Shown here: positions 44,786-56,121 of the stretch, piece after piece
Numbering within the stretch: the stretch's first letter is position 1
Layout of the letters: each line of letters starts with the position of its first letter
NCBI GenBank assembly: GCA_001931905.2
Contig: MSJI02000664.1
Location: forward strand, 102,115-166,114
From: Cladosporium sp. IMV 00045
Lineage: Eukaryota > Ascomycota > Dothideomycetes > Cladosporiales > Cladosporiaceae
Length of the DNA: 64,000 nt
Direction: 5' to 3'
Position numbers and translations under genes: made by a program
The notes under the pieces: model-generated
What the model was told of the DNA's origin: nothing
Seen by the model: the letters and a program-made list of their open reading frames with translations, nothing else
Databases searched by the model: none

Positions 44786-46013
44786 ATGCCACTAAACATC
44801 GTCGTCCTCGGGTGCGTACTCAATCCACCCAAAATCAATCCTTCCAGCACTCTCCAACCCCAATGCTAACCTCCAAACAGTGCCGGCGTGAGCGGCCTCA
44901 CCACCGCCCTCCTCCTAGCGAGAGACCATGGCCACAACGTAACGATCATCGCGAAACACATGCCCGGAGACTATGACATCGAATACGCCAGTCCCTGGGC
45001 CGGCGCCAACAGTCTGCCCGTAGGCAAGCCCAATTCCAAACAACAAACCTACGAAACAGTCACCTGGAGAGCCCTCGAGAAAATGGCAAAGGAGACTCCA
45101 GAAGCGGGAATTCATTTCCAGAGTGAGTCTCAGACAAATCCATCAAGACCACGAAAAACCAAACCCAACCCATTACTAACTCTCCCCCCAAAAAGACAAC
45201 TTCATCTACCGCCGCCACAAAGACGCCAACAGCCCCATCGGCGACTGGTTCCGCGAGCTCATCCGCGAAGACGCCTGGTTCAAAGACGTGCTGCCAAACT
45301 TCCGCGTGCTGCCCAAATCCGAACTCCCACCAGGCATGGACGGCGGCACGAACTTCACCTCCGTCTGCATCAACACCGCCCTCTACCTGCCGTGGCTCGT
45401 GTCGCAGTGCCTGAAACACCGCGCCGTCGTGCGCCGCGGGGTTGTCGGGCACGTCGCTGACGCTGCGGATTTGCATCATTCGGGTAGGCGAGCGGATGTA
45501 GTGGTTAACGCGACGGGGCTGTCGTCGCTGAAATTGGGGGGTGTGGAGGATAAGACTCTCTACCCCGCGCGCGGGCAGATTGTGGTTGTGAGGAACGAGC
45601 CGGGGAAAATGGCCTCGACCTCAGGCACCGACGACGGCGGCGACGAGGCGTGCTACGTGATGCAGCGCGCTGCTGGAGGAGGTACCGTGCTGGGCGGGTG
45701 TTTGCAGAAAGGGAATTGGGAGAGTCAGGTTGATCCGAGTCTCAGTCTGAGGATTATGAAGCGCGCGGTGGAGCTTTGCCCACAGCTCGTGCCGGAGGGG
45801 AAGGGCGTGGAGGCGCTGGATGTGGTGAGGCATGGGGTGGGGTTGAGGCCGATGAGGGAGGGGGGGATACGGGTCGAGAGGGAGAGGGTGCGGGGTGTGG
45901 AGGTCGTGCATAATTATGGGCATGCTGGGTATGGGTATCAGACGGCTTTTGGGTGCGCGGAGGAGGTGGTGCGGTTGCTTGGGGAGGGGGAAGGGGTTAA
46001 GGCGAGGTTGTGA
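44786..46013 (+). CDS. D-amino-acid oxidase (FAD), copy B
   Basis: Exons 44786-44811, 44881-45122 and 45196-46013 have exactly the same lengths as in copy A and give 361 residues. All marks are kept: GAGVSG, the DAO signature and the ARL end. Differences are few, for example LPKSELPPG against LAPSELPPG and several silent changes. Intron 2 begins with the common GTGAGT donor. Both copies therefore look functional. Confidence 0.92.
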
Positions 46014-46908
46014 TGTTGCGAGAGGTGGTTGTGTCTTAGGGGGTGTTTTGAATGAATTTGTTATGACAAGTAAAAAAGCTTTTCGTTGTTCACGATGCTT
46101 CTGATATCGTTCAGTGAAAACACAGATGAGAACAATTGCCACAATGTCATATTATTAGGCGGAAAGAGCGTAGCCCATACCGTTAGGCCCGGATGCATTC
46201 ACTCGTTTCTCCAAGCCGTGCAACATCGCCTCAAGCCGGAGGTATCAATTAATCGGTTGATCCATGATACATCTAATCAATCGCCACAGTAGGACAAGTG
46301 TGTAGAAACCGTTTTTTGAATTTTGCATCATGTCCAAGGCCTATTTCTTACATCAACCAAGCAGGTGATTGAGCAGGTGACGATTAAAATTGTTCAATGG
46401 AAACCCTAGGATGGGCGAATTACCTAAAGTGTTCATCGAAAAATGCCACGCGTAAGATCAAAAATTAGGGGGATCCGATGTCGTGTCGAGATGAGCAAGC
46501 CATCATGGAAATGCTGTTCTTAGAGCACATGAAAGTCCAGACCGGAAAGAAAAAGACTGAGAACTACATGTAAATACACTCGTTAGACGATTGATCGTTC
46601 AATCAACAAACGTGACAAAAAATCCTATTGACATGTAGTTTCAAGTTGGTGAGGCTGGCAGTAGTAGGTAATGAAAATAGGAGGACCACCTGCTGCGGAA
46701 TGACGAATGCGCCAAGTCAGCCTTTCCCAGCTCTGCTTCCCCGTGTTCATCCAAGCCTCGGACAGAGGCAGCAGGAAGCGCAAGCAAGCCAGGCAGCTCC
46801 CAAAAGCAACGACATCCCGATATCTCTTTCCTTTCTGTTAACACTTCCCTTCATCACACATTTAAGCCTCACCTCCGCCCACCTTGATATACCCCGAAAT
46901 CGCCCATC
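46014..46908. other. Intergenic, upstream of TVP15 copy B
   Basis: 895 bp, matching 31539-32431 with conserved blocks. No gene seen. Confidence 0.5.
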
Positions 46909-47989
46909 ATGGATTTCTCCGACGCCTTGTTAGTCCACCCTCCTCCCACGGCACGCAAAGCACGCACGCGCAATCGCGAACCTGCAGCGACGGCGACGGC
47001 GATGCTACAGCTACTGCCAACCTGCCCTCGCGCTTTTCCCGAAAGACAGATAGGAAGACTGACATACTAACTCATTTCTCCCCACAGCCGCATCGTCAAC
47101 CTCGTCGCCGGTGTCCTCATGGTCCTCGGTGGTGTCAGCCAGTTCTTCGACATTGGAATGTGAGCCAACGACCCACGAAAAGAGGCCGTCCATTGGAAGA
47201 GGCGCTTTGAAAACCCGCGATGGTGAATGACGTTTGCTGATCTTTTATCTTCTTTGCGCGACCGCAGTAAGACGATCGTTGTTGGGATTTATGCGATTAT
47301 CTTCGGTGCCGGTGAGAATTGCCTTACCTTGCGATGCGCCCTGGCCTGCATAAGCCTGGGTGGTAGTCTTTATGCGACGTGAGCGCTAATGCCATTCCTT
47401 TTTCTCCTACAGCTACTGGCCTTCTTGGTTCGTTACGACAAGCCCTTCATGCATGCGATTCCGCATGCGCGACAACAACGACAAAGACTTACATCTACCG
47501 CAGAATTCCAAATCCCCCCGCAGGTCGCCAGATATGCCTCGTTCATGTTCAGCTTCATCGGTCGCGGCGCGTGTACGTTTTTCTTCCCCAGTGCCTCGGA
47601 AAATCGCATGTCAAGAATCGCACACGCAAGAAAGAGAGAGGAAGAGAGAGCAGAAACAAGGCGATGAGAATTTGAGAGAGAAAGCGATCAAGTCAAGCCA
47701 AGAGCAAGAATATAACAAGCTGACAACACCTGCCCAGTCTACTTCTTCATCGGCTGCGTCCTCCTCGGCGGCAAGTGGTACAACTACGTCCCCGCTTCGA
47801 TTACCGCCCTCATCGGCTTGGTTTACATTGCCCTCGAATTCGTGCCTTCGATCGAGCCCCCTGCGAACATGAGGTACGCTTTTATACCGAACCGTCTGAG
47901 CTAGATCTGGAAGAGAAACGAAGCTCTGCGACAAGTGCTGACGAGAACACAGGGACGCGGACGCCGGCTGGGGCGCCGAGCAGGTGTAA
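46909..47989 (+). CDS. TVP15: Golgi membrane protein Tvp15, copy B
   Basis: Seven exons, 46909-46928, 47088-47159, 47268-47311, 47413-47427, 47504-47572, 47738-47873 and 47953-47989, equal in length to those of copy A. The 130-residue product differs by one Ile/Val change (GGVSQFF). Intron sequences differ much more, with indels. The 15-base exon 4 and its GTTCGT donor are kept, which supports the model. Confidence 0.93.
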
Positions 47990-48531
47990 GCACAAAGCGA
48001 TTTTGATCGGAAAACCGATCGAGAAGGTCGTCCGTCGTTCGGTGAAGGCGCGACGGATGGCGAGGGTTGCTTCGTGGCGTGATCTCGAAGTTGAGAGGTG
48101 GGAGCTTTAGCGGCCTGGCTAGATTGAGTTGGTTGTTTGGTCGGCTGAGTGAGCGCGCTCGAGAAGGAGTTTTGAGAAAGTCCTTTGGGCGGTGGCCGCT
48201 GTTTGTATCAGTTACGAAGGGAAGTGAAAGATTTCCCTTTTCTTTCTTGGCTCGTGTTCTTTCCGAGCTTTCGGGAGGGCATGATTGATGTACGTAGAGT
48301 GGCATGTACGAATCGGATTATGTGATGAGGATTGAAAGATTGATGAGGCTTCTTCTCGTGGGTTGTCAGTGGCTCATGCGTTGTCAGTATATGTAGTTCA
48401 CTGATTCGTGATGTATAGGTCGGAACCGTTGCGGAGATGCATTCCATGGCTGCATTAGAGGCACTTCATTCTAGACCCAATGGCCTCGCTGACGGCCTGG
48501 CCACGCGACACTCGAGCACACATCAAGTCCC

Positions 48532-48540
48532 ATCTGATAA
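48532..48540 (+). promoter_or_regulatory. GATA site ATCTGATAA, upstream of sreA copy B (distal)
   Basis: Exact match to ATCWGATAA, at the place matching 34156-34164. Confidence 0.5.
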
Positions 48541-48914
48541 AGAGGGCAAAGAGGGCCATGAATAATGCGCTTGCCCGACGAACTGGTCCTGATGGCGCGG
48601 AAGCCAGTCCGGCGCATGTAAGCGCATACTCTATTTCGCCAGTGCAGCCAATGAGAAGCGAAGTGATTGAAATGACCGCCTTCCCCTACCGCAGCACATC
48701 ATACCGCATCGCCCTCTCTGCCGCCTGCCAGAAACACTTCAGCACAGCGGAAAGACACAAGCAAGAGCGCGTGAGATCAAGGGAGACTCATCAGCCTTCA
48801 CCTCACTCTCCTAGCCATACACCACTCACCCAACAACTTCATCTCAAATCCAAGCACTCCTCAACACACCGTCGCGCAGTCAATCTCCATTCCCGTGACG
48901 CCAGTCTCCTCTCC

Positions 48915-48923
48915 ATCTGATAA
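48915..48923 (+). promoter_or_regulatory. GATA site ATCTGATAA, upstream of sreA copy B (proximal)
   Basis: Exact match to ATCWGATAA, at the place matching 34533-34541. Confidence 0.5.
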
Positions 48924-49234
48924 CACGGCCGCTCGCTCGCTGAAGATTCTCTGGCGACCACACACCATCCTTGCCCGTCTTTGCCGTGTGGTGCTTCATT
49001 CGCTTTCCGCCTAGTCGCAACCCGCCGCGCTCCAATCGCAACCACGTCTATTCTCCAGAGCACCCCTCCATCCCTCTCTCTCACTCCCTCTCTGATCTCA
49101 CCTCGGACCACGAGCGCCACCAATCTCATCCCGACCTACACCAACCACCAATCGCGTCGTCTTTCCATGCCCCAATAGCGGCACTTCCCAGCCGGACCAC
49201 ATCTCGAGAATAAGAATACCTCTACACACACAAC

Positions 49235-51017
49235 ATGGCCGCAGAATCTCCCCCCGCCGCCGCGACTTCCACGCCGACTCCAGCACCCGCTCCTCCAGCC
49301 AACATGCCCGCCGTGCTGAATCGCGAGCCTTCACAGCAGGATTTGGAGATCGCGAGGCAGCTGCAGTCGTTTCAGTCGCAGGGCGTGCCCGCTCATGAGG
49401 AGGCGGCCAGATTGGATGCGAAACCGCAGACACAACAACAGGCCCAGACCCAGGCACCGGCGCCGTCTTTGAGCCGGATTTTGAGCGATGATCAGCAGCA
49501 GGGTCAGCAAGTGGAAGACGGTCAGCAACGGGAGGCGCAACAGGAGCAGCAGGGACAGCAGGGACAGCAGCAATCGCAGCAATCACAACAACAGCAGCAT
49601 CAGCCTCAACAACAACAATCTCTACCAGCAAGCCCATACCAACCAGTGGCTCAGTTCACACCTTTACAACAACCTCAGCAGCAACCTCAGCAGCAACAGC
49701 AACAACAAAGAACGCCACAACCTTCTAACGTAAGCGGTGGAGGCGGAGGACAGATATGCAGGTATGTATTCACCGAATGCATTGTATTAGCACTGCTAAC
49801 TTTTTATAGCAATTGCGGAACGACCAAAACACCACTTTGGAGACGCTCCCCTACCGGCGCCGTCATATGCAATGCTTGCGGTCTCTACTACAAAGCGCGT
49901 CAACAGATGCGACCAGTCGGCCTCAAAAGAGGAGCAGCCGCGACTTCTTACTCACCAGATGGCCAGCCACAGGAGAGAGGTACATCACCCAACGCGATCC
50001 AGGGAGGCGCCACATACGTCTCGGCAGACAACTCTTGCGGCACATGTCCAGGAGGCGGACGATGCAACGGGACCGGCGGACACGAGGGATGCAGCGGGTG
50101 TCCTGCGTACAACAATCGCATATCCAAGACGGCTCAGGTTGCACTGCGACAAGCCAGCCATGAGCCCGGTCAAGGTCCACGAGGAGAAGGTTCAGCACCG
50201 GGGCCAGTTGGAGCTGTACAGCAGAGCGTGATGATTGCATGCCAAAACTGTGGAACCACCATCACCCCATTGTGGAGGAGAGACGAGGCAGGAAACACCA
50301 TTTGCAACGCCTGTGGTAAGGGCACTCCTGTGGCAATCGCCCCTCCACGAAATCGCATCACTAACAACCAACCAAGGCCTCTACCACAAACTGCACGGCC
50401 ACCACCGCCCCGTGCAAATGAAAAAAGCCGAAATCAAACGCCGCAAGCGCGTCGTTCCCAACCACCTAGGCGGCGCCGACGACCAAGCCAGCGTCTACAC
50501 CAACGAAACCGCCGAAGAAGAACACCAACACCGCCACTCCATCCCGCCCCCGACCGAAATCCCCAGCCCACCCTTCACCCACGCCGACGACAGCAAACCC
50601 CTCGCCGGCGGCCCCATCCCCGTAGACTTCACCGACACTTTCCGCTCGCGGAAACCCCCCTCTCCGCCCGCGGCCCTTGGCGCAGGCGAACCGCGCCCCT
50701 CTCCCAATCCGCGCAAACGCTCTTTCTCAGCTGCCACGCAGGACCATCAACAACCCCCTCACCCTCATCAACATCATCAACATCACCAGCAACAAGAACA
50801 ACCCTACCCGCACGCGCAGAACATGACGCCTACGAGCGACGACAACATCGACCCCGCCTTGCCGACTCCCCGCAACAACCGTGAGCCTTCGATCGAGAGC
50901 GCGGCGCAGGGTAAGGATCGAGACGCCCGGCGCGCGGCCCTGCAGGCCGAGGCGGAGAAGATGCGCAGGATGCTGGAGGAGAACGAGAGGGAGTTGGCGG
51001 CGTTGGGGAGGGATTGA
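49235..51017 (+). CDS. sreA: SREA/URBS1/Fep1-type double GATA iron repressor, copy B
   Basis: Exons 49235-49761, 49810-50315 and 50377-51017 give 557 residues. Exons 1 and 2 are as long as in copy A even though the Gln tract differs in composition; exon 3 is 12 bases shorter through His/Gln repeat changes. Both fingers and the cysteine block are intact. Intron 1 is 48 bases and has no in-frame stop, so a retained intron would add 16 residues between the first two cysteines of finger 1. In copy A the same intron has 49 bases and retention shifts the frame. Confidence 0.94.
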
Positions 51018-51842
51018 TTTGATGATTGAGAGTGAGAGTAATCACTAGCTGCTGTGGGCGGTGGGGTAGGGAAGGTTTGTTTGTGGTGGACTGGGGGGAT
51101 TCGGGAGGTGATTAGGAGGAGTGCTTTTGGAGGGGAGAGGATTATACGATTATGTCATCTTTGTACGAACGAAGGTATTATGAAGAAGAAAGGAAACAGA
51201 ACAGAAAAGAAAAAGAATAGGAGGGAGAAATGAGAGGAGAGAGGAGGAGAAACTACCTTTTTGACAGATTCCGGAATGAAAGAAAAAGAACGGATGGGCC
51301 GAATTCTCTTGTTGTTATTGTTGTACCTTTCTCCAACGTGGTTGCACGAATCTTTCCATTTCCCATCTATGCTCCTAGGTATCTACTCGAAGTCCTCACT
51401 TCGACTTCGTTTTCTTATATCCACCCTTGAGAGAGCAACGCCGGTCACCGGGCTTTTGACTCTCCCCTTCCACTGCTAAGAGCGCGCCAGCCAACAAGCG
51501 TGAGCAGTACGCTTTGTCCGGCCTGGATGGGGTCTGATCTGCTGCCGTTGCACAGGGTCTGTCATCCTTACATGGGCGCTGCGATGTCGCGATGACGGGG
51601 AGAGCTTCTTGTCGAGCTGCAACTCAGCTTTTGGTCTTTCTTCGATTCGACGTGGCCGTGCTCGCGTCACAGATTCCAGCCAATCTGTCGAGCGTTGCTT
51701 TTTTCTTTCTCGGGCCTTCCTTGCTGTGGAATGAGATGATGGATGAAGACGGTGGCGATGCTGTATCTTTCGCAGTCGGGATCATATCTGCTGATGATTC
51801 TGCTTCCTCCTTGCGGGCCAGGAAACCCCATCTCTTTCCAGC
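51018..51842. other. Convergent intergenic region, copy B
   Basis: 825 bp between sreA and GCN3 ends. Differs from copy A by many indels. No gene seen. Confidence 0.5.
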
Positions 51843-52883
51843 TTAGAACCAGATCTTGATGAGCTCCTCGCTCACGGCGCTGGGGAGGAGAACACCGGAT
51901 TCCGTGATGATGCCGGAAATGAAGTCGGGAGGCGTATAATCGACAGCATCCTGCGAGCGCGAAGGAGGACCCGCAGCCTTCGCGGCATCCAAATCCGCCA
52001 CGCCCTCATCCCTCACCGCCTCCTCCTCCGTCTCCCTCCCCTTCGCCGTGCGGAAATCCACCACGTTCTGCTCAATCCCCAGATCCCTCTGCCCGAGCGG
52101 ATAGAGCCTGACGAACTTATGGCTCTCGCTCACGACGTAAAACGGCTTCCCCATAGCCTTCGCCAGCATTCCCATCTGATACGTGCCCATCCTGCTCACA
52201 ATGCCTCCGTTCTCCACAACCCCCTCCGCGCCGACGAAACACTGCGTCACCCCATCCATGCAATACGCGATCGCCGTCGGCGGCACCGTCGCCACGGGAA
52301 TATCCCTCTCCCTCAGCGCAGCAATATTCTCCTGCGCTTCTGCGTCTTCGCCTGAAACCACGTAGATCACTTTGAAGCGAATACTCCCCCTCTCGCTCGC
52401 GTTGCTGCTCTCCGCCGCGCTCTTCAGCAGGGAGCCCACAACTCTCGACCCGCCGTTCGTGAGCACCACGTTCCCGTCGCGGATGAAATGCTTGCCGAAC
52501 CCGGCGATGGTCTCGCGCGCGGCTTTCGCGCGCTCCACGAACAGCCGCCCGTTCTGCACCAGGTGCGAGCGCACCGTGTCGAAATCCCCGTGCGCGGATG
52601 GACGCTGGAAAATGCTTATGAGGTACTGCTGGAAGAGATCGGTGCCGGCGGAGAGGGAGATGGGGTTTGCGACGCTGCGCTTGAGGGTTGCGGTGAGGGC
52701 GCTGACGAGGTCGAGGGTTTCGCTCACGGTCGAGGCGGGGGTGGATGCCAGGCCGAGGATTATGGACTCGATGGCGGCCATGGGCATGGTTAGGTCGGGG
52801 TCTTCGGATAGCAGGCGTTTGTATTCGGCGTAGACGTCGAAGTTGCCATTGCCTTGTGTGGGCGGGGCGCCGGTTGTGGACAT
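51843..52883 (-). CDS. GCN3: Translation initiation factor eIF2B subunit alpha (Gcn3), copy B
   Basis: From the ATG at 52883 it encodes 346 residues, as in copy A. I count five amino-acid differences: four close together near residues 10-14 (TQGNGNFD against TLGKDTFD) and one Ala/Thr in the acidic insertion. The frame is open upstream to 53072 from a different ATG (MTQKSP), because a homopolymer has six A here and five in copy A. This argues that translation starts at or near 52883. Confidence 0.92.
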   Translation of the reverse strand: MSTTGAPPTQGNGNFDVYAEYKRLLSEDPDLTMPMAAIESIILGLASTPASTVSETLDLVSALTATLKRSVANPISLSAGTDLFQQYLISIFQRPSAHGDFDTVRSHLVQNGRLFVERAKAARETIAGFGKHFIRDGNVVLTNGGSRVVGSLLKSAAESSNASERGSIRFKVIYVVSGEDAEAQENIAALRERDIPVATVPPTAIAYCMDGVTQCFVGAEGVVENGGIVSRMGTYQMGMLAKAMGKPFYVVSESHKFVRLYPLGQRDLGIEQNVVDFRTAKGRETEEEAVRDEGVADLDAAKAAGPPSRSQDAVDYTPPDFISGIITESGVLLPSAVSEELIKIWF

Positions 52884-53846
52884 GCTGAACAAGGGTGGGC
52901 GGCCGGGGAGGGGCGGTGGGGTGGTTGTTGTTGGGGAGGGGAGGTGGGTTGGGGGGAGAGGAGAGAGATCTTCTTGGGGTTGAGGTGGTGGTGTTTGTGG
53001 TGTTTGTGGTGTTTCGATGTTTTGAGGGCGGCGATCTGACATTGCGTTAAAGATTGGACTTTTTTGAGTCATGAGCGGGCGTGGGAAAGTTTGTTTGGTG
53101 GGAGGAGGGGTGGAGGGGTTGGCTTGGTTGGATTGAGATACCTGACGACATCTTGTTAGTGGAGCAGGTGTCTTCTTCCAATTATTCGTGATTACCGTTC
53201 GTTCAAGAGTAGTAGAGGACTCTCAATCAGTAAGCGCTCTATAATGTGAGGTTAGCAGGGTTTCGCCGGGTTTAATATCGAGCTCTGGGCGCTGCGTTCT
53301 TCGCTTCTTAAGAGTCTTGATTTCAGACGAACTGACAGCTACATCCGGCAGAGATGAAATGCATCTTCGAGAGCAAACCCACTGTCGCCAACTGAATAAC
53401 TGATATCTTGGAATATGTGCAATAACTCTGCAACCCTCATTTGCGAAAAGGAAACTTTGAATGTTGTGCTTTCTATCCATCCACAGACCGTCGAAATGGA
53501 TCTCGAGAAATTCACTCTTCTTGGACGGAATCCATGACGATTGACTTCGCGTAACGGAAAAATGGACAGCGAAAGAGTTCGACGATCGATCAAGAATGAA
53601 TGGATGCGATTGAGCTGAAGGTATGCACAACTTGATCATGGTCATTTTCTCTAAACAATGGACCTCTCCAGAAGTGAAGGTCAATGCCCTGACGCTACGG
53701 AGGGCGATCCCGACGCAAGCCCGCCCGAACGTCTGGCGAACTTCGAGTGAAGAGGCGAACATACTTTCTATCGATAGAGTGGATTTGATCACCTTAACGT
53801 ATTGATCGACAACTTGTTTCCTCAGTCATCAGTGAGGTCTTCAGCC
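52884..53846. other. Divergent promoter region, GCN3 and DHCR24-like, copy B
   Basis: 963 bp. Only parts align with copy A (38431-38690 and 39160-39350); the middle is very different. An antisense open frame at 53223-53792 has no match in copy A and no family likeness. Confidence 0.5.
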
Positions 53847-55490
53847 ATGTCGTCCGATAAATCCCCTGCAACACCCCAACGGACAGACAGATGGGCCCAC
53901 GAAAAAAGTCAAAATGAACAGACCGCCACAGCCATAGCAGAACACAACGCCGAAGTCGACAAAGTAGCAGCAAGCGTCCGCTCATTCCACGAGCGCGGCG
54001 AGAAATTCAGAATCTTCCATGGCTCGACCAACAGCACGAGGAAATCCGCCATGGGCAGAGACGCGAGCAAGACAGTCGATACCAGCCGTCTGAATCGCGT
54101 TCTCTTCGTCAGCACAGACGCCGACAAACCATATGCTCTCGTCCAGCCGAACGTTCCCATGGACCGACTGGTCGAGGAGACATTGAAATATGATCTCGTC
54201 CCTCCCGTCGTCATGGAGTTCCCCGGTATCACTGTCGGTGGCGGCTACGCGGGCACGTCTGGCGAGAGCAGTTCGTTCAAGCACGGGTTTTTCAACCAGA
54301 CTCTGGAGCAGGTGGAGATGGTTCTTGCAGATGGTGAGATTGTCACTTGCTCGGAAGATGAGCGTCAGGATCTCTTCCGAGGCGCGGCTGGTGCGGTGGG
54401 CACGCTGGGAGTTACTACTCTGGTCAAGCTGCGTTTGCACAGGGCGGCTAAATTTGTCGAAACGACATACCACCCCATCACAAAAGGAATGCCCGAGGCG
54501 ATGGAAACGATCCAGAAGTTCGCAGACCCCAATGGAGATCTTGACTACGTCGACGGGATCATGTTCTCCAAGACCGAAGGCGTGGTGGTCACAGGCCGCA
54601 TGACCGACACCCCAGCCAAGGACCTTCCCGTCCAACGCTTCAGCCACGCATGGGACCCGTGGTTCTACCTGCACGCGCAAGAAGTAACCAGCACTCACGC
54701 CGACAAAACCCGCCCAAGAATCGAAGCCATCCCCCTCCCCGAATACCTCTTCCGCTACGACCGCGGCGGATTCTGGGTGGGCAAAGCGGCCTTCGAATAC
54801 TTCCCGGGCTTCCCCTTCAACGCCTCCACACGCTGGTTCCTGGACGACTTCCTGCACACTCGCATGCTCTACAACGCACTCCACGCCAGTGGCCAGTCGG
54901 AGCACATGATCATCCAAGACCTGGCCCTCCCCTACGCGACCGCCGAGCAATTCGTCGACTTCACCGACTCCCGCTACGGCATCTACCCTCTCTGGCTGTG
55001 TCCTCTGAAACAAAGCCCGTCGCCAACCATGCACCCTCACACGAACGAAGTAGACTCCGACGGCGTCTCGCCCAAACAGCTCCTGAACATCGGCTTGTGG
55101 GGTCTGGCGCCCCCGGACCACGAGGAATTCATCCTTGCCAACCGCGATTTGGAGCAGAAGCTGCTCGAGCTCGGCGGGATGAAATGGCTGTACGCGCAGA
55201 CGTACTACACGGAAGAGGAGTTCTGGTCGCAGTTCGATCGGGCTTGGTACGACGAGCTGCGCGCCAAGTATCGAGCCGGGGGGCTGCCGAGCGTGTACGA
55301 GAAGGTCAAGGTGAATGACAAGAAAGGGGGGGAGGAGGGGGAGAAGTCTTACGCGCAGGCGGTCATTGATACCTGGCCGTTCAGTGGGTTGTATGGGATT
55401 CGCAAGGCGATTGAGTCGGGGGATTATTTGGGGGCGAGGGCGTCGAGTTGGAAGGGGTGGGTGCCGAGGGAGAGAGGGTGGTTGGGTTAA
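53847..55490 (+). CDS. DHCR24/DIMINUTO-like FAD-binding oxidoreductase, copy B
   Basis: 547 residues from ATG 53847 (MSSDKS), the position that matches copy A; an ATG at 53802 in the same frame has no counterpart. FAD-binding motifs are unchanged. Differences from copy A cluster at the N-terminus and in surface loops such as HTNEVDSDGV and KKGGEEGEK. The folded core is nearly identical, which suits two working alleles or homeologues. Confidence 0.87.
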   Translation: MSSDKSPATPQRTDRWAHEKSQNEQTATAIAEHNAEVDKVAASVRSFHERGEKFRIFHGSTNSTRKSAMGRDASKTVDTSRLNRVLFVSTDADKPYALVQPNVPMDRLVEETLKYDLVPPVVMEFPGITVGGGYAGTSGESSSFKHGFFNQTLEQVEMVLADGEIVTCSEDERQDLFRGAAGAVGTLGVTTLVKLRLHRAAKFVETTYHPITKGMPEAMETIQKFADPNGDLDYVDGIMFSKTEGVVVTGRMTDTPAKDLPVQRFSHAWDPWFYLHAQEVTSTHADKTRPRIEAIPLPEYLFRYDRGGFWVGKAAFEYFPGFPFNASTRWFLDDFLHTRMLYNALHASGQSEHMIIQDLALPYATAEQFVDFTDSRYGIYPLWLCPLKQSPSPTMHPHTNEVDSDGVSPKQLLNIGLWGLAPPDHEEFILANRDLEQKLLELGGMKWLYAQTYYTEEEFWSQFDRAWYDELRAKYRAGGLPSVYEKVKVNDKKGGEEGEKSYAQAVIDTWPFSGLYGIRKAIESGDYLGARASSWKGWVPRERGWLG

Positions 55491-56121
55491 GTGTCTTGTT
55501 TTACAGGATTGTGGAAGGAAGCGTGGAGATTCTCAACTCTTTGGGGCTGGTATGATGTGTTAGATAAGATCGGCATATGGAAGATACACCAGAACACATG
55601 TAACAACACGGCTTCCAGAAAGTGTTTCATGGCATGCTAGACTCCTCTATTCAGTATCGACAGCTTGAACTTCGGGTAGTATCGACCTCAGGCCCAAGGT
55701 ATGCCATCCAAACTAAAAGGTATTCAGGATCGCAAAGCCGGGGGACGAGAGGTTCTCATCGTCTGATGCTAAATTATGAGGTGGATGCCCCGCCGTCGTG
55801 AACTCGGCGGAAGCATTTCGCGAGATGATCTTTATACAGGCCCTAGGAAGAATGAGCCGAGATAACAGTCGCACGCAAAGGCCAATTGAAGATCTTCTGG
55901 GGCTTGAATAGAATTCTCACTGGACTGGTAATCGTTTGTTCGGACTACGACAGTATGCCGGACACTCGCATCATGGGCGGCAGAATCATCAAGAAACAAG
56001 TTTCCATGTACTCCGTAGAGAGAAAAAGTGAACAACACTTATTGAACAAATCGTGTTTCACATAAGATAAAAGAAAAAAAAAAGATAAAACAAGCAGATG
56101 ACCAAACATCATCCCCAACAT
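55491..56121. other. Convergent intergenic region, copy B
   Basis: 631 bp matching 41040-41673. No gene seen. Confidence 0.5.

Larger units (their letters stand above)
47990..49234. other. Upstream region of the SREA-like gene, copy B
   Basis: 1245 bp, shorter than in copy A mainly because only one unit of the 179-bp repeat is present. Both GATA sites and the CT-rich stretch are kept. Confidence 0.6.

Noticed and set aside
49235..50884. Single 549-residue protein read straight through sreA copy B
   Set aside because: The frame passes through intron 1 (in frame) and loses the correct frame after intron 2; splicing recovers the family C-terminus.
53223..53792. 189-codon minus-strand frame in the GCN3/DHCR24-like spacer of copy B
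   Set aside because: No counterpart in copy A and no family likeness; it lies in a fast-changing promoter region.
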